Positions 1-6,830 are shown, numbered from the stretch's first letter. The stretch: DNA of 11,154 nucleotides from DASSHC01 sp035693105 (GCA_035693105.1 DASSHC010000165.1:1-11154), one strand, 5' to 3'. The notes: generated by a model not told the origin, from the letters alone. Program-made: numbers and translations.

Positions 1-1633
1 CGGTGTAGCGCGGGCTGCCGCCGGCCGCTTCGATGGCCGCGATCATGTCGCGGGTGGCCTGCACCGGCACGATCGGGTCGTCGGCGCTCTGGAAGGCCCA
101 GATCGGCAACTGCGCCAGCGGGGCCGCCTGGGCGGGGTCGCCGCCGCCGCAGATCGGCGCCGCCGCGGCAAAGTAGCCGGGATAGCGCTCGAGCAGCTCC
201 CAGGCGCCGTAGCCGCCCATCGAGAGGCCGGTGACGTAGCGGCGCTTGGCATCGATCTGGGGCACCTGCTGCTGCAGGGCGTCGACGATCTCCTTGGTCA
301 GGCGCAGCGCGTCGGTCGGCTGCGGCGGGAGCCGGTAGGACCCGGTGTTCGACGGGACGGAGACGAAGCTCTGACCGACCACGACCTGCGGCACGACCAC
401 GACGCTGGGCCAGGTCTGCTGCACCGTGGGACTGTAGGGGGTGTCGATGCCCGGCCCCCAGACCGCCGCGTAGGGATCGCTAAGGAGCACGTCGCGGTTG
501 GCCTGCGCGCTCCGGTTGGGGTCGTACCGCTCGCCCCCGCCGTGCAGGAGGAGGACGAGCGGGTAGCGCTGGGCGGCGTCGAAGTGGCTGGGGAGGTAGA
601 GGTAGAAGGTCATCGTCAGCCCGTGCGTGTCGCGGTAGAGGCAGGTGCGGTAGTCGCTGGGGGCGCCGGGCTGGCAGCCGAGGCCGAGGCCGCCGGGGAT
701 GCCCGGCAGTTGCCAGTCGCCGTGCAGCGATGCGTCGCTGACTGGGCTCTGGCCCAGCTGCGTGTAGCGCCAGGCGTAGTAGTGCTGGCCGACGTTGCCG
801 GCCTCGACCTGCCAGCCTTCCGGGTTGTCTGGGGTATAGGTCATGACGCGGCGCTCGAAGACCTGCACCAGCACGAGCCTGGGCGTGCCGCCGACCAGGA
901 CGTGGGTCCAGTAGGCTTCGGTCAGCGGGTAGCCGGTGGCGTAGAAGGAATTCGGGAAGAGCGGCGCGGCGGCGTACTGGCCCTGCTGCTCGACCAGGCC
1001 CGATGAGCGCATGAAGTCCCAGAAGACCGAGGCGATCTGGTGATCGATCCCCGGCACCCGCACGTGCTCGGCGGCGCGGACCGCGTAGCGCGCCAGCGAC
1101 GGGTCGGCCCCGACCTGGCCGGCTCGGTCGACCGTCTGGATCAGTGTCCAGCCGTCGGGGATCGCCTGGTAGCTGCGCAGCCCGCTGAAGCTGGCGTAGG
1201 TGGGTCCGTTGCGATCGTTCAGATCGCCGGCCACGTTGACCTGCGCCGGGGCGTGCTGCTGGAAGGTGCTGGCGCCGAGTTGCAGGCGGCCGGTGACCAG
1301 CTCCTCGGCCAGCAGGCCGTTGGTGACGTACCACGGCGAGCTCGGATCGCCGCCGGGGTTGGTACGCTCCATGCGCGACTTGTCGAAGTACTGCACCAGG
1401 CGCTGGCCGCCGGGCGCGCCGGCATAGAGCTCGTCGAGCGCCGGCGTGTCGGCCGCCGGCCCCCACATCCAGGTGCGGGCGACGGTCCCATTGGCGACCG
1501 GATGGTCGGTGCGCGCCCAGGTCGCCCCGAACGCGCCGCCCGCGATCGGTGCGCGTGCCGCCACGGCCGGTGCGGCGATCAGGCACGCCAGCACGACGAG
1601 CGCGGCGGCGACGGCGCGGCGGGGGCGGATCAC
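1..1633 (-). CDS. Secreted alpha/beta-hydrolase (esterase or peptidase-like), 3' end outside window
   Basis: This is the first 544 codons of a minus-strand gene with no stop before the left edge. The start is GTG at 1631-1633, preceded by GGAAGGG six bases upstream. Residues 1-25 form a Sec signal peptide: Arg-rich start, Ala/Val/Leu core, likely cleavage after AVA. Residues about 30-330 form a module with YFDKSRME at 82-89 and VAGD at 134-137, which I associate from memory with exported Chloroflexota proteins; its role is unknown. From about 330 on is a serine-hydrolase fold of the predicted-peptidase/polyhydroxybutyrate-depolymerase-like type. It shows an oxyanion HGGGE at 364-368, nucleophile Ser471 in GLSMGGYG, and acid Asp518/Asp519 in SADDPIVP. 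The catalytic His should lie beyond the window. The substrate cannot be told; an ester or short peptide outside the cell is likely. It diverges from the TIR gene. Confidence 0.88.
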   Translation of the reverse strand, partial: MIRPRRAVAAALVVLACLIAAPAVAARAPIAGGAFGATWARTDHPVANGTVARTWMWGPAADTPALDELYAGAPGGQRLVQYFDKSRMERTNPGGDPSSPWYVTNGLLAEELVTGRLQLGASTFQQHAPAQVNVAGDLNDRNGPTYASFSGLRSYQAIPDGWTLIQTVDRAGQVGADPSLARYAVRAAEHVRVPGIDHQIASVFWDFMRSSGLVEQQGQYAAAPLFPNSFYATGYPLTEAYWTHVLVGGTPRLVLVQVFERRVMTYTPDNPEGWQVEAGNVGQHYYAWRYTQLGQSPVSDASLHGDWQLPGIPGGLGLGCQPGAPSDYRTCLYRDTHGLTMTFYLYLPSHFDAAQRYPLVLLLHGGGERYDPNRSAQANRDVLLSDPYAAVWGPGIDTPYSPTVQQTWPSVVVVPQVVVGQSFVSVPSNTGSYRLPPQPTDALRLTKEIVDALQQQVPQIDAKRRYVTGLSMGGYGAWELLERYPGYFAAAAPICGGGDPAQAAPLAQLPIWAFQSADDPIVPVQATRDMIAAIEAAGGSPRYT

Positions 1634-2074
1634 GTCGGTCCCTTCCGGTCGATCTCGTATTCGGCTTGGGCGGGCCGCCCCGAGCAGATCGCGCCGTTGG
1701 GGTCGCCCAAGCTTCGTTGATTGCCCGCGGCCCAATATGCGTGGCTCGGAGGATACCAGACCGACGGCAGCGGATCACCGCCGCAGCCGCTTATCTCTCA
1801 CCTACACACGTTGCCGCTCCAGCGTACGATAGGTGCGGCATTTCCGAGCCGTCGAGGCGTGCTGTGGCCGGCGCGACTCGTGAACACTCCACCTTCGCCG
1901 GCTACGCCAGCCGGGACCGGGAGCAGGTGTTGGCGGCCGCCTCGGTCCGATCCGCCAGCGCCCCGCGTGCCCTTCGCACCCCCTGGCAATTCCCGGTTCC
2001 CCGCTTGCGCAATTCACCAGCAGGACGTAGGCTAGGCCCATCGCAGCGCGTCCGCCGTTTTGATCGGGGCCACG
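1634..2074. other. Divergent intergenic region without a convincing gene
   Basis: These 441 bases separate two divergent genes and should hold both promoters. Open frames here are short, rich in Pro, Arg and Gly, and lack a good ribosome binding site, so I call no gene. For the TIR gene a weak candidate promoter is TTGCGC at 2005-2010 and TAGGCT at 2028-2033, 17 bases apart. A lone TACGAT at 1825-1830 resembles a -10 box but has no partner at the right distance. I found no convincing promoter for the hydrolase, and no riboswitch or strong hairpin. Confidence 0.5.
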
Positions 2075-4867
2075 ATGGGCACGACGGACCCCTACCTCTT
2101 CGTCAGCTACGCCAGCGCCGACCAGGCGCGCGTCGACCGTGTCGTCGAGCAACTGGAGGCGGCGGGCGTCCGGCTTTGGATCGACCGGGAGGGGATTCAG
2201 GGTGGCAGTAGCTACGCCGAGGTGATCGGGACCGCGGTCAAGGGCGCCGCCGCCCTGCTCCTGTTCTGCTCGCCGGCGTCGCTCGCCTCGCGCAACGTCC
2301 ACCAGGAGATCGCCCTCGCCTGGAAATACGAGCGCCCCTACCTGCCGCTCCTGCTGGAGCCGGTCAGCGTGCCGCCGGAGATCGAGTACTGGCTCGAAGG
2401 GGTCCAGTGGATCGAAGTGCTCGACCTGAGCCCCGGCGAATGGTTGCCGAAGGTGCTGGAGGCGCTGCGACCATTGGGGCTGCCCGTCGCCGCGCCCGGC
2501 CAGCTCGCGGACGGACCCCAGCACGCCCGGCGCCGCCTCGTGCTGCCCTTCTCCCCGGCGCCGCTCTTGGGGCGCGAGGAGGATCTTGCCGCGATTGAGG
2601 CCCTCCTGCGGCAGGCGGAGGTGCGGCTGCTGACGCTGACCGGACCGGGCGGGATCGGCAAGACGAGCCTGGCCATCGCGGTCGGCCGGGCCATCGCCCA
2701 GGATTTCGCGCAGGGGGTCGTCTTCGTCGATCTCGCGCCCGTGCGCGACCCGGCGCTGGTCGGGCCGGCGATCGCGCACGCGCTGGAGCTGTCGCTGACC
2801 GGAGGGCGGAGCCTGGAGGAGCAGCTCGTAGCCGCGCTGGCGGAGCAGCAGCTCCTGCTGATCCTCGACAACTTCGAGCAGGTGCTCGACGCCGCGCCCC
2901 TGCTGGCCCAAATGCTGGCCGCCACCACCGGCCCGAAATTCCTCGTCACCAGCCGGGCCGAGCTCCACCTGCGCGCCGAGCGCGAGTACCCGGTCGAGCC
3001 CCTGCGCCTGCCCGATGCCGCTGGGCCACTCTCGCTCGACGAGCTGGCCCTGAATCCAGCCGTCGCCCTCTTCGTGGAGCGCGCGCGGTCGGTCAAACCC
3101 GGGTTCGCGCTCGACGCGGCCAACGCCGAGGCCGTGGTCGCGATCTGCCGCCGATTGGACGGGCTGCCGCTCGCCCTGGAGCTGGCGGCGGCCCGGTTGC
3201 GGGTGCTGACGGCGCCGGCGCTGCTCGGCCGCCTGGAGCACCGGCTCGCCCTCTTGACGGGCGGCTCGCGGGACCAGCCGGCGCGCCACCAGACGCTGCG
3301 CGACACGATCGCCTGGAGCTACGACCTCCTCGCCCCGGCCGAGCAGGCGCTCTTCGCCCGGCTGGCCGTCTTCGCTGGCGGGGCACCCCTAGACGCCATC
3401 GAGGCGGTCTGCGTCGACCCGGAGGGCGATGCCGGCAGCCTGCTGGACCGCCTCGAGGCCCTGGCGCGCGCCAGCCTGCTGCGGGCGGTGGAGAATGGGG
3501 CGGACGAGCCGCGCTTCATCATGCTGGAGACCATTCGCGAGTATGCCGCCGAGCGGCTGGCGCCCCGGCCCGATGCCGTCGCGGTGCGGCAGGCGCACGC
3601 CGCGTATTACCTGACGCTGGCGGAGGAGGCGGAAGGCGCCGCGCGCGGGCCGGAGCCGGGGGCCTGGCTGGACCGGCTGTCGCGGGAGCACGACAACCTG
3701 CGGGCGGCTCTGAGTGGGGCGCTGGCGCGGGGCGAGGCGGCGCTCGCGCTGCGGCTGGTAGCCGCGCTGCGCGAGTTCTGGCAGGCGCGCGGCTACCTGC
3801 GTGAGGGGCGGAGCTGGGCCGCGGCGGCCCTGGCGGCGGGGCGCGGCGCCGAGCCAGCCCCGCGCGCGGCGGCGCTGCTCACCGCCGGCTGGCTGGCGGC
3901 CTGGCAGGCCGACTGGGACGCCGCCGAGGCCGCGGCGCGCGAGAGCGAGCGGCTCTGCGCGGCGAGCGAGGATCGCCATGGCCAGGCGGAGTCCCTCTAC
4001 CTGCGGGGGTTTATCGCCCGGCTCCGGGGCGATCGCGGGGCGATGGAGCCGTTCGAGGCCAGCCTGGCGCTCTATCAGGCGCTCGACGATCAGCGCGGCG
4101 TCGCCCTGGCCCATCGCGAGATTGGCCGGCAGGCGCTGATGGCGGGCGACCTCGCCACCGCGCGCACCCATCTCACTGAGGCGCTGGCGCTGCGGCGATA
4201 CCTGGGGTCGCCCAGCGATATCGCGGACACGGACCACGTCATGGGGCTGGCCGCGGGGATGGCGGGCGACTACCAGGCTGCCCTGACCTACCTGCGCGAG
4301 AGCCTGGCGGTCTGGCGGGCGCTCGACGATCAGGTCTGGCTCTCGAAGGTGCTCAACAATCTGGGGCTGATCGAGTCCTGGGTGGGAGATTTCGCCGCCG
4401 CCGCCGCGCTGCTGGAGGAGGCGCTGGCCGTCCACCGCGCGCTCGGCGACCGGCTGGGCATCTCCCTCAGCCTCGGCAGCCTGGCCTTCGTCTGTCACGA
4501 GACGGGCGACGACGCGCGGGCCTGGGCACTGCTGGCGGAGGCGCTGCCGCTGACGCAGGCGCTGGGCGAACGCGATCGGATGGCGCCGGCCGCGGAGCAA
4601 CTGGCGGGCCTGCTCGGCGCACGGGGCGAGGCGGCGCGGGCCGCGCGGCTCTACGCGGCCGCCGACGCCTGGCGCGAGCGCATCGCCGCGCCGCCGCGCT
4701 ACCCGGGATTCGAGCCGGTCTATAAGCGCGACCTGGCGCGCACGCGGGAGCAGTTGAACGAGCAGGAGTGGACAGCCGCCTGGGCGGCCGGCCGGGCCAT
4801 GCCGCTGGAGGCGGCGATCTCGGAGGCGCTGGCGCTCGCTCCTCCGCCGCCCAGCGCGCACCAGTGA
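2075..4867 (+). CDS. TIR-NB-ARC-TPR STAND ATPase (NLR-like signalling protein)
   Basis: A 930-aa protein in three parts. (1) A TIR domain, about residues 6-135: FVSYAS box at 9-14, LWIDREG at 34-40, and VHQEIALA at 75-82. Glu78 there lines up with the catalytic Glu642 of SARM1 (VHKEI), so NAD cleavage is plausible. (2) A STAND/NB-ARC ATPase, about 160-490: Walker A GPGGIGKTS at 190-198, Walker B LLLILDNFEQ at 260-269, an LVTSR sensor, GLPLAL at 363-368, and MLETIREYA at 483-491 near where eukaryotic relatives have MHD. (3) TPR-like helices, about 500-860, then a tail (LYAAADAWRE, AAWAAGRAM) familiar from AfsR/LuxR-type STAND regulators. There is no DNA-binding domain; the TIR sits where those regulators carry one. 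ATG at 2075 was chosen over in-frame TTG at 2060 because GGGG lies five bases upstream and the TIR then starts at residue 7. The family model is that ligand sensing by the repeats drives oligomerisation and TIR activation. An immune role is inference; a non-lethal signalling role is the alternative. Confidence 0.93.
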   Translation: MGTTDPYLFVSYASADQARVDRVVEQLEAAGVRLWIDREGIQGGSSYAEVIGTAVKGAAALLLFCSPASLASRNVHQEIALAWKYERPYLPLLLEPVSVPPEIEYWLEGVQWIEVLDLSPGEWLPKVLEALRPLGLPVAAPGQLADGPQHARRRLVLPFSPAPLLGREEDLAAIEALLRQAEVRLLTLTGPGGIGKTSLAIAVGRAIAQDFAQGVVFVDLAPVRDPALVGPAIAHALELSLTGGRSLEEQLVAALAEQQLLLILDNFEQVLDAAPLLAQMLAATTGPKFLVTSRAELHLRAEREYPVEPLRLPDAAGPLSLDELALNPAVALFVERARSVKPGFALDAANAEAVVAICRRLDGLPLALELAAARLRVLTAPALLGRLEHRLALLTGGSRDQPARHQTLRDTIAWSYDLLAPAEQALFARLAVFAGGAPLDAIEAVCVDPEGDAGSLLDRLEALARASLLRAVENGADEPRFIMLETIREYAAERLAPRPDAVAVRQAHAAYYLTLAEEAEGAARGPEPGAWLDRLSREHDNLRAALSGALARGEAALALRLVAALREFWQARGYLREGRSWAAAALAAGRGAEPAPRAAALLTAGWLAAWQADWDAAEAAARESERLCAASEDRHGQAESLYLRGFIARLRGDRGAMEPFEASLALYQALDDQRGVALAHREIGRQALMAGDLATARTHLTEALALRRYLGSPSDIADTDHVMGLAAGMAGDYQAALTYLRESLAVWRALDDQVWLSKVLNNLGLIESWVGDFAAAAALLEEALAVHRALGDRLGISLSLGSLAFVCHETGDDARAWALLAEALPLTQALGERDRMAPAAEQLAGLLGARGEAARAARLYAAADAWRERIAAPPRYPGFEPVYKRDLARTREQLNEQEWTAAWAAGRAMPLEAAISEALALAPPPPSAHQ

Positions 4868-4907
4868 CGCGCGCCGCGGATCGCAGACGCTGCCTCGATG
4901 TCCCGCC

Positions 4908-4934
4908 GATTGCCGCCAGCTCGTGACGGCAATC
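4908..4934. repeat. Inverted repeat 1 (ATTGCC/GGCAAT), operator or hairpin
   Basis: The perfect 8-base arms GATTGCCG (4908-4915) and CGGCAATC (4927-4934) are separated by 11 bases. It starts 40 bases after the TIR stop codon, so it could help end that transcript, but no T-run follows. Its core ATTGCC...GGCAAT is the same as in the next inverted repeat, which favours a shared protein-binding site. Confidence 0.6.
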
Positions 4935-4944
4935 TGAGCGATCG

Positions 4945-4966
4945 CGTATTGCCAGGCGGCAATACG
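4945..4966. promoter_or_regulatory. Inverted repeat 2, likely operator over the promoter
   Basis: Perfect 9-base arms, CGTATTGCC (4945-4953) and GGCAATACG (4958-4966), flank a 4-base centre. The left arm contains most of the -35 box TTGCCA and the right arm lies in the promoter spacer, so a bound dimer would block RNA polymerase. The same half-site occurs in the repeat just upstream, giving four half-sites within 60 bases. The regulator is unknown and no regulator gene of the usual small HTH type is in the window. A stem-loop acting in RNA is the alternative, but it would lie upstream of the predicted transcription start. Confidence 0.6.
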
Positions 4967-4977
4967 TCCGCTACTAT
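4949..4977 (+). promoter_or_regulatory. Sigma-70-type promoter for the 82-aa and Cys-rich genes
   Basis: The -35 box TTGCCA (4949-4954) matches TTGACA at five of six positions. It is followed after exactly 17 bases by TACTAT (4972-4977), which matches TATAAT at four of six. Transcription would begin near 4984, about 45 bases before the ATG at 5028. This is the best promoter-like sequence I found in the window. Confidence 0.6.
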
Positions 4978-5027
4978 GAACGGGAGCACACATTTCGGCT
5001 GTGGACTGCAACAAAGGGGGTGTCCGG

Positions 5028-5276
5028 ATGACGGAGGGCAACACGGGCGGGTCCGTCATGTCGGGATCGGGGAGCAACCGGCCCGCATCCAGCATCAGCC
5101 TCGACCAGTTTACGGAGACGGTGGTCGGAGCCGTGCTGCGGGCGCTCGACGCGCGCGACCAGGAAAATGCGAGCTTGAAGCACAGGAAGCGCCCGCCGGT
5201 CTTCTACGGCCTCTGGTTCGCGTCGCTCGATTCCGTTGAACCCGGGCAGCAGACGGGCGAGATCACGCAGCGCTGA
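5028..5276 (+). CDS. Small hypothetical protein, 82 aa
   Basis: I do not recognise this protein. ATG at 5028 is preceded by AAAGGGGG (5013-5020) seven bases upstream, one of the strongest ribosome binding sites in the window. An in-frame GTG at 5001 lacks one, so I use the ATG. Residues about 1-25 are rich in Ser, Gly and Asn and probably disordered. About 26-48 (SLDQFTETVVGAVLRALDAR) should form an amphipathic helix. After a basic HRKR comes a hydrophobic aromatic patch, VFYGLWFA. It has no signal peptide, clear membrane span or Cys. It is the first gene after the operator-like promoter and lies 46 bases before the Cys-rich gene, so the two are probably co-transcribed. The size and helix suggest a small partner or regulatory protein, but that is a guess. 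Confidence 0.65.
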   Translation: MTEGNTGGSVMSGSGSNRPASSISLDQFTETVVGAVLRALDARDQENASLKHRKRPPVFYGLWFASLDSVEPGQQTGEITQR

Positions 5277-5322
5277 GCGCGGGCGGGATCAGCGCCGAGC
5301 CAGAAGGGTGAGGTTAGGCCGC

Positions 5323-5760
5323 ATGGCTGAGCGAGCTGATGCGGGCGATCGAATGATCTGCCCGAGCGCGCGGCCAGAGATGGACGGGGCGGTCGCCTTC
5401 GGCGTGGTTGGCGGCACGGCCCGCGAGCCGCGCGTCGGCTATCTTTCCGAGCCACGGCCCGTCAGCGACGAGCTGCTGGCCCTGGCCGCGCCGGTCACGC
5501 CGGTCGAGGTCTTTCGCTTCGCCGCGCCCTGTGTCGAGTGCGCCTGCCGGCACTTCGACGGCAGCAACTGCCGCCTCGCCCAGCGCACCGTGCGGCTGCT
5601 GCCGGTGGTGGCCGAGCGCCTGCCGCCCTGCCGCGTGCGCGCCAACTGTCGCTGGTGGCGGCAGGAGGGTCGCGCGGCCTGCCTGCGCTGCCCGCAGGTG
5701 GTGTCCGAGAACGCGCTCCCGAGCGCGGAGGCCCGCCGCGCGGCCACGCCCGAGCCCTAG
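5323..5760 (+). CDS. Cys-rich protein of unknown function, probably metal-binding
   Basis: A 145-aa cytosolic protein with nine Cys. Eight lie in one block: C70-x2-C73-x-C75-x7-C83, then C103-x5-C109-x10-C120-x2-C123. The spacing suits an Fe-S cluster or zinc sites. Conserved-looking pieces are FGVVGGT (26-32), PVTPVEVFR (57-65), CRHFDGSNCRLA (75-86), and CRWWRQEG (109-116) with CLRCPQVV (120-127). From memory this resembles short cyanobacterial proteins loosely labelled nitrogen fixation protein; that name is not evidence of function and no nif gene is here. GGGTGAGG nine bases before ATG 5323 supports this start. The in-frame ATG at 5353 (MICPS) may match relatives better, but its binding site is weaker. 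It probably shares a transcript with the 82-aa gene and converges on the lipoprotein gene with only 10 bases between stops. Confidence 0.82.
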   Translation: MAERADAGDRMICPSARPEMDGAVAFGVVGGTAREPRVGYLSEPRPVSDELLALAAPVTPVEVFRFAAPCVECACRHFDGSNCRLAQRTVRLLPVVAERLPPCRVRANCRWWRQEGRAACLRCPQVVSENALPSAEARRAATPEP

Positions 5761-5770
5761 CACCTCGCCC

Positions 5771-6529
5771 CTATAGCCCCGGGAAGACCCAGCGGGCCGG
5801 GTCGTAGCTGGGGAGCTGGCCGATGATGTAGCGCGGGTCGGGCGACTTCGGCGCCGGCACCGTGACCCAGCCGCGCACGCACTGGCCGGGGATGATGCCG
5901 TCGGAGCGCAGCACCGGCGACCTGCCGCCCTCGGCCCCGGCGTGCTGGCTGCCGTCCGGCAACTCCAGCGCGAATTCCCGCGGACCGACCGCCAGCCCAT
6001 CGACCTGCCGTCCGGCGCAGACCTGCACGTCGAGCGCCAGCAACCGCTCGTTCCGGCCCGGTTTGAGATCTCCCGTGCCGCTCGGCGCCGGCAGCGCCGC
6101 GAAGACCGTGACGCTGCTGCCGTTGGGGTAGCTCTGCTGCGCGCCGAGCGCCAGCACCGAGGGGATCGGCGTCGGCGTGGCCGGCGCTGGAGTGGGTGTC
6201 GGCGTCGGGCTGGGAGTGGACGTCGGTGCCGGCGTGGGTGCCGGCGTGGGTGCCGGCGTGGGCATCGGTGTCGGCGTCGGCGTCGGGCTGGGCGTGGCGG
6301 TGGGGGTCGGCTCGGGCGCGGTCGGCGTGGCCGAGGGACGCGCGACGACGAGCGCCGCGGTGGCGACGGGGACACCGCTCGGCGGCGGCACCGGGCCGCT
6401 GCAGGCCGCGGCCGCGAGAGCCAGCGCCAGCAGCGCGGCCGCGAGCGCCAGGCACGCCGGCAGCAGGCCGCGCCGCTGCGCTCGTCCTCGCTCGCCGTCG
6501 TCTCTCGGCAAGCGCATTCCCTCGCTCAT
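5771..6529 (-). CDS. Lipoprotein with Pro/Thr linker and DUF4352-like C-terminal domain
   Basis: A 252-aa exported protein counted from ATG 6527-6529. A basic start (RAQRRG) leads into a long Ala/Leu hydrophobic core ending AAAAC at Cys43, the likely lipidation site; the -3 residue is Ala rather than the usual Leu. Residues about 68-123 are a low-complexity Pro/Thr linker that would hold the rest away from the membrane. Residues about 124-252 look like a beta-sandwich of the DUF4352 kind: LLALDVQVC, FALELPDGS, and GQCVRGWVTVP. Such domains sit on the outer face of the membrane and their ligands are mostly unknown. The start is uncertain: GTG at 6563-6565 has GAGG seven bases upstream but gives a very long N-region, and ATG at 6517 is also possible. 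The gene faces the Cys-rich gene tail to tail and lies 316 bases downstream of trpB. Confidence 0.82.
   Translation of the reverse strand: MSEGMRLPRDDGERGRAQRRGLLPACLALAAALLALALAAAACSGPVPPPSGVPVATAALVVARPSATPTAPEPTPTATPSPTPTPTPMPTPAPTPAPTPAPTSTPSPTPTPTPAPATPTPIPSVLALGAQQSYPNGSSVTVFAALPAPSGTGDLKPGRNERLLALDVQVCAGRQVDGLAVGPREFALELPDGSQHAGAEGGRSPVLRSDGIIPGQCVRGWVTVPAPKSPDPRYIIGQLPSYDPARWVFPGL
6161..6328 (-). repeat. Pro/Thr-coding minisatellite in the lipoprotein
   Basis: This tract encodes mostly alternating Pro with Thr, Ala or Ser for about 56 codons. Within it the plus-strand 12-mer GGTGCCGGCGTG occurs three times in perfect tandem at 6225-6260 (coding Ala-Pro-Thr-Pro units), flanked by six-base GTCGGC/GTGGGC-type variants. 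Such tracts change length by replication slippage, so linker length may vary between strains. Confidence 0.85.
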
Positions 6530-6701
6530 GCTCCTCAGTCGCCCCACCCTGCTGACCCGGCGCACGCTCCAGCCTCGGTGTACACCGCCGGGCCGTCCGC
6601 GTGCATCGTGCGATAGTCACGATTCCGTCAATCGGCGGAAGGGCTCGGCGGTGGCCTCGCTCTGGCCGCGACGGCCGGCGCCCGTACGGCCCGCTCAGTA
6701 G

Positions 6702-6732
6702 GGGCAGACCTCGGACGGAGCCGTGTCTGCCC
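6702..6732. repeat. Inverted repeat with GGGCAGAC arms
   Basis: The perfect 8-base arms GGGCAGAC (6702-6709) and GTCTGCCC (6725-6732) are separated by 15 bases. The same core forms a second inverted repeat at 6811-6830, so the pair probably belongs to one interspersed intergenic element about 130 bases long. Phrases like this recur in Chloroflexota intergenic DNA as far as I recall; that is not verified here. Confidence 0.6.
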
Positions 6733-6810
6733 TGGTTCCCGTGCGGCACGGCAAGGGGGAAATAGGGCAACAACGGTGGCTTTGCCGAGCGTAGCCGATA
6801 GGGCAGCGAG

Positions 6811-6830
6811 GGCAGACACAGCGGTCTGCC
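6811..6830 (-). terminator. Possible terminator hairpin of trpB (weak)
   Basis: The perfect 7-base arms GGCAGAC (6811-6817) and GTCTGCC (6824-6830) have a 6-base loop and begin 15 bases past the trpB stop on the minus strand. The position suits a terminator. There is no T-run after it on the minus strand, so it may instead just be part of the repeat family seen at 6702-6732. Confidence 0.4.

Noticed and set aside
480..1778. Long minus-strand open frame overlapping the hydrolase
   Set aside because: It is very rich in Arg and Pro with no domain, and it lies in another frame of the well-supported hydrolase, which has catalytic motifs and a good ribosome binding site.
1721..2035. Possible 104-aa plus-strand protein in the divergent gap
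   Set aside because: Proline-rich with no recognisable motif and no ribosome binding site; it stops just before the TIR gene by chance.
1802..3289. 495-aa minus-strand open frame antisense to the TIR gene
   Set aside because: Composition (Arg, Gln, Gly) is that of a high-GC antisense frame, with no domain; the plus strand has a complete TIR-NB-ARC protein.
4868..4907. Classical terminator right after the TIR gene
   Set aside because: The only hairpin nearby is the ATTGCC inverted repeat with an 11-base loop and no T-run; its shared half-site with the next repeat fits an operator better.
4938..4945. GCGATCGC palindrome, like the cyanobacterial HIP1 repeat
   Set aside because: I noticed only one other copy (4029-4036), about what a GC-rich window gives by chance.
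3389..5095. 568-aa minus-strand open frame antisense to the TPR region
   Set aside because: No motif, Arg/Gln-rich, and it runs through the operator-like repeats and the promoter.
5314..6375. 353-aa minus-strand Arg/Pro-rich frame and Gly/Val-repeat plus-strand frames
   Set aside because: These are other-frame readings of the Pro/Thr linker of the lipoprotein, whose own frame has a signal peptide and a folded domain.
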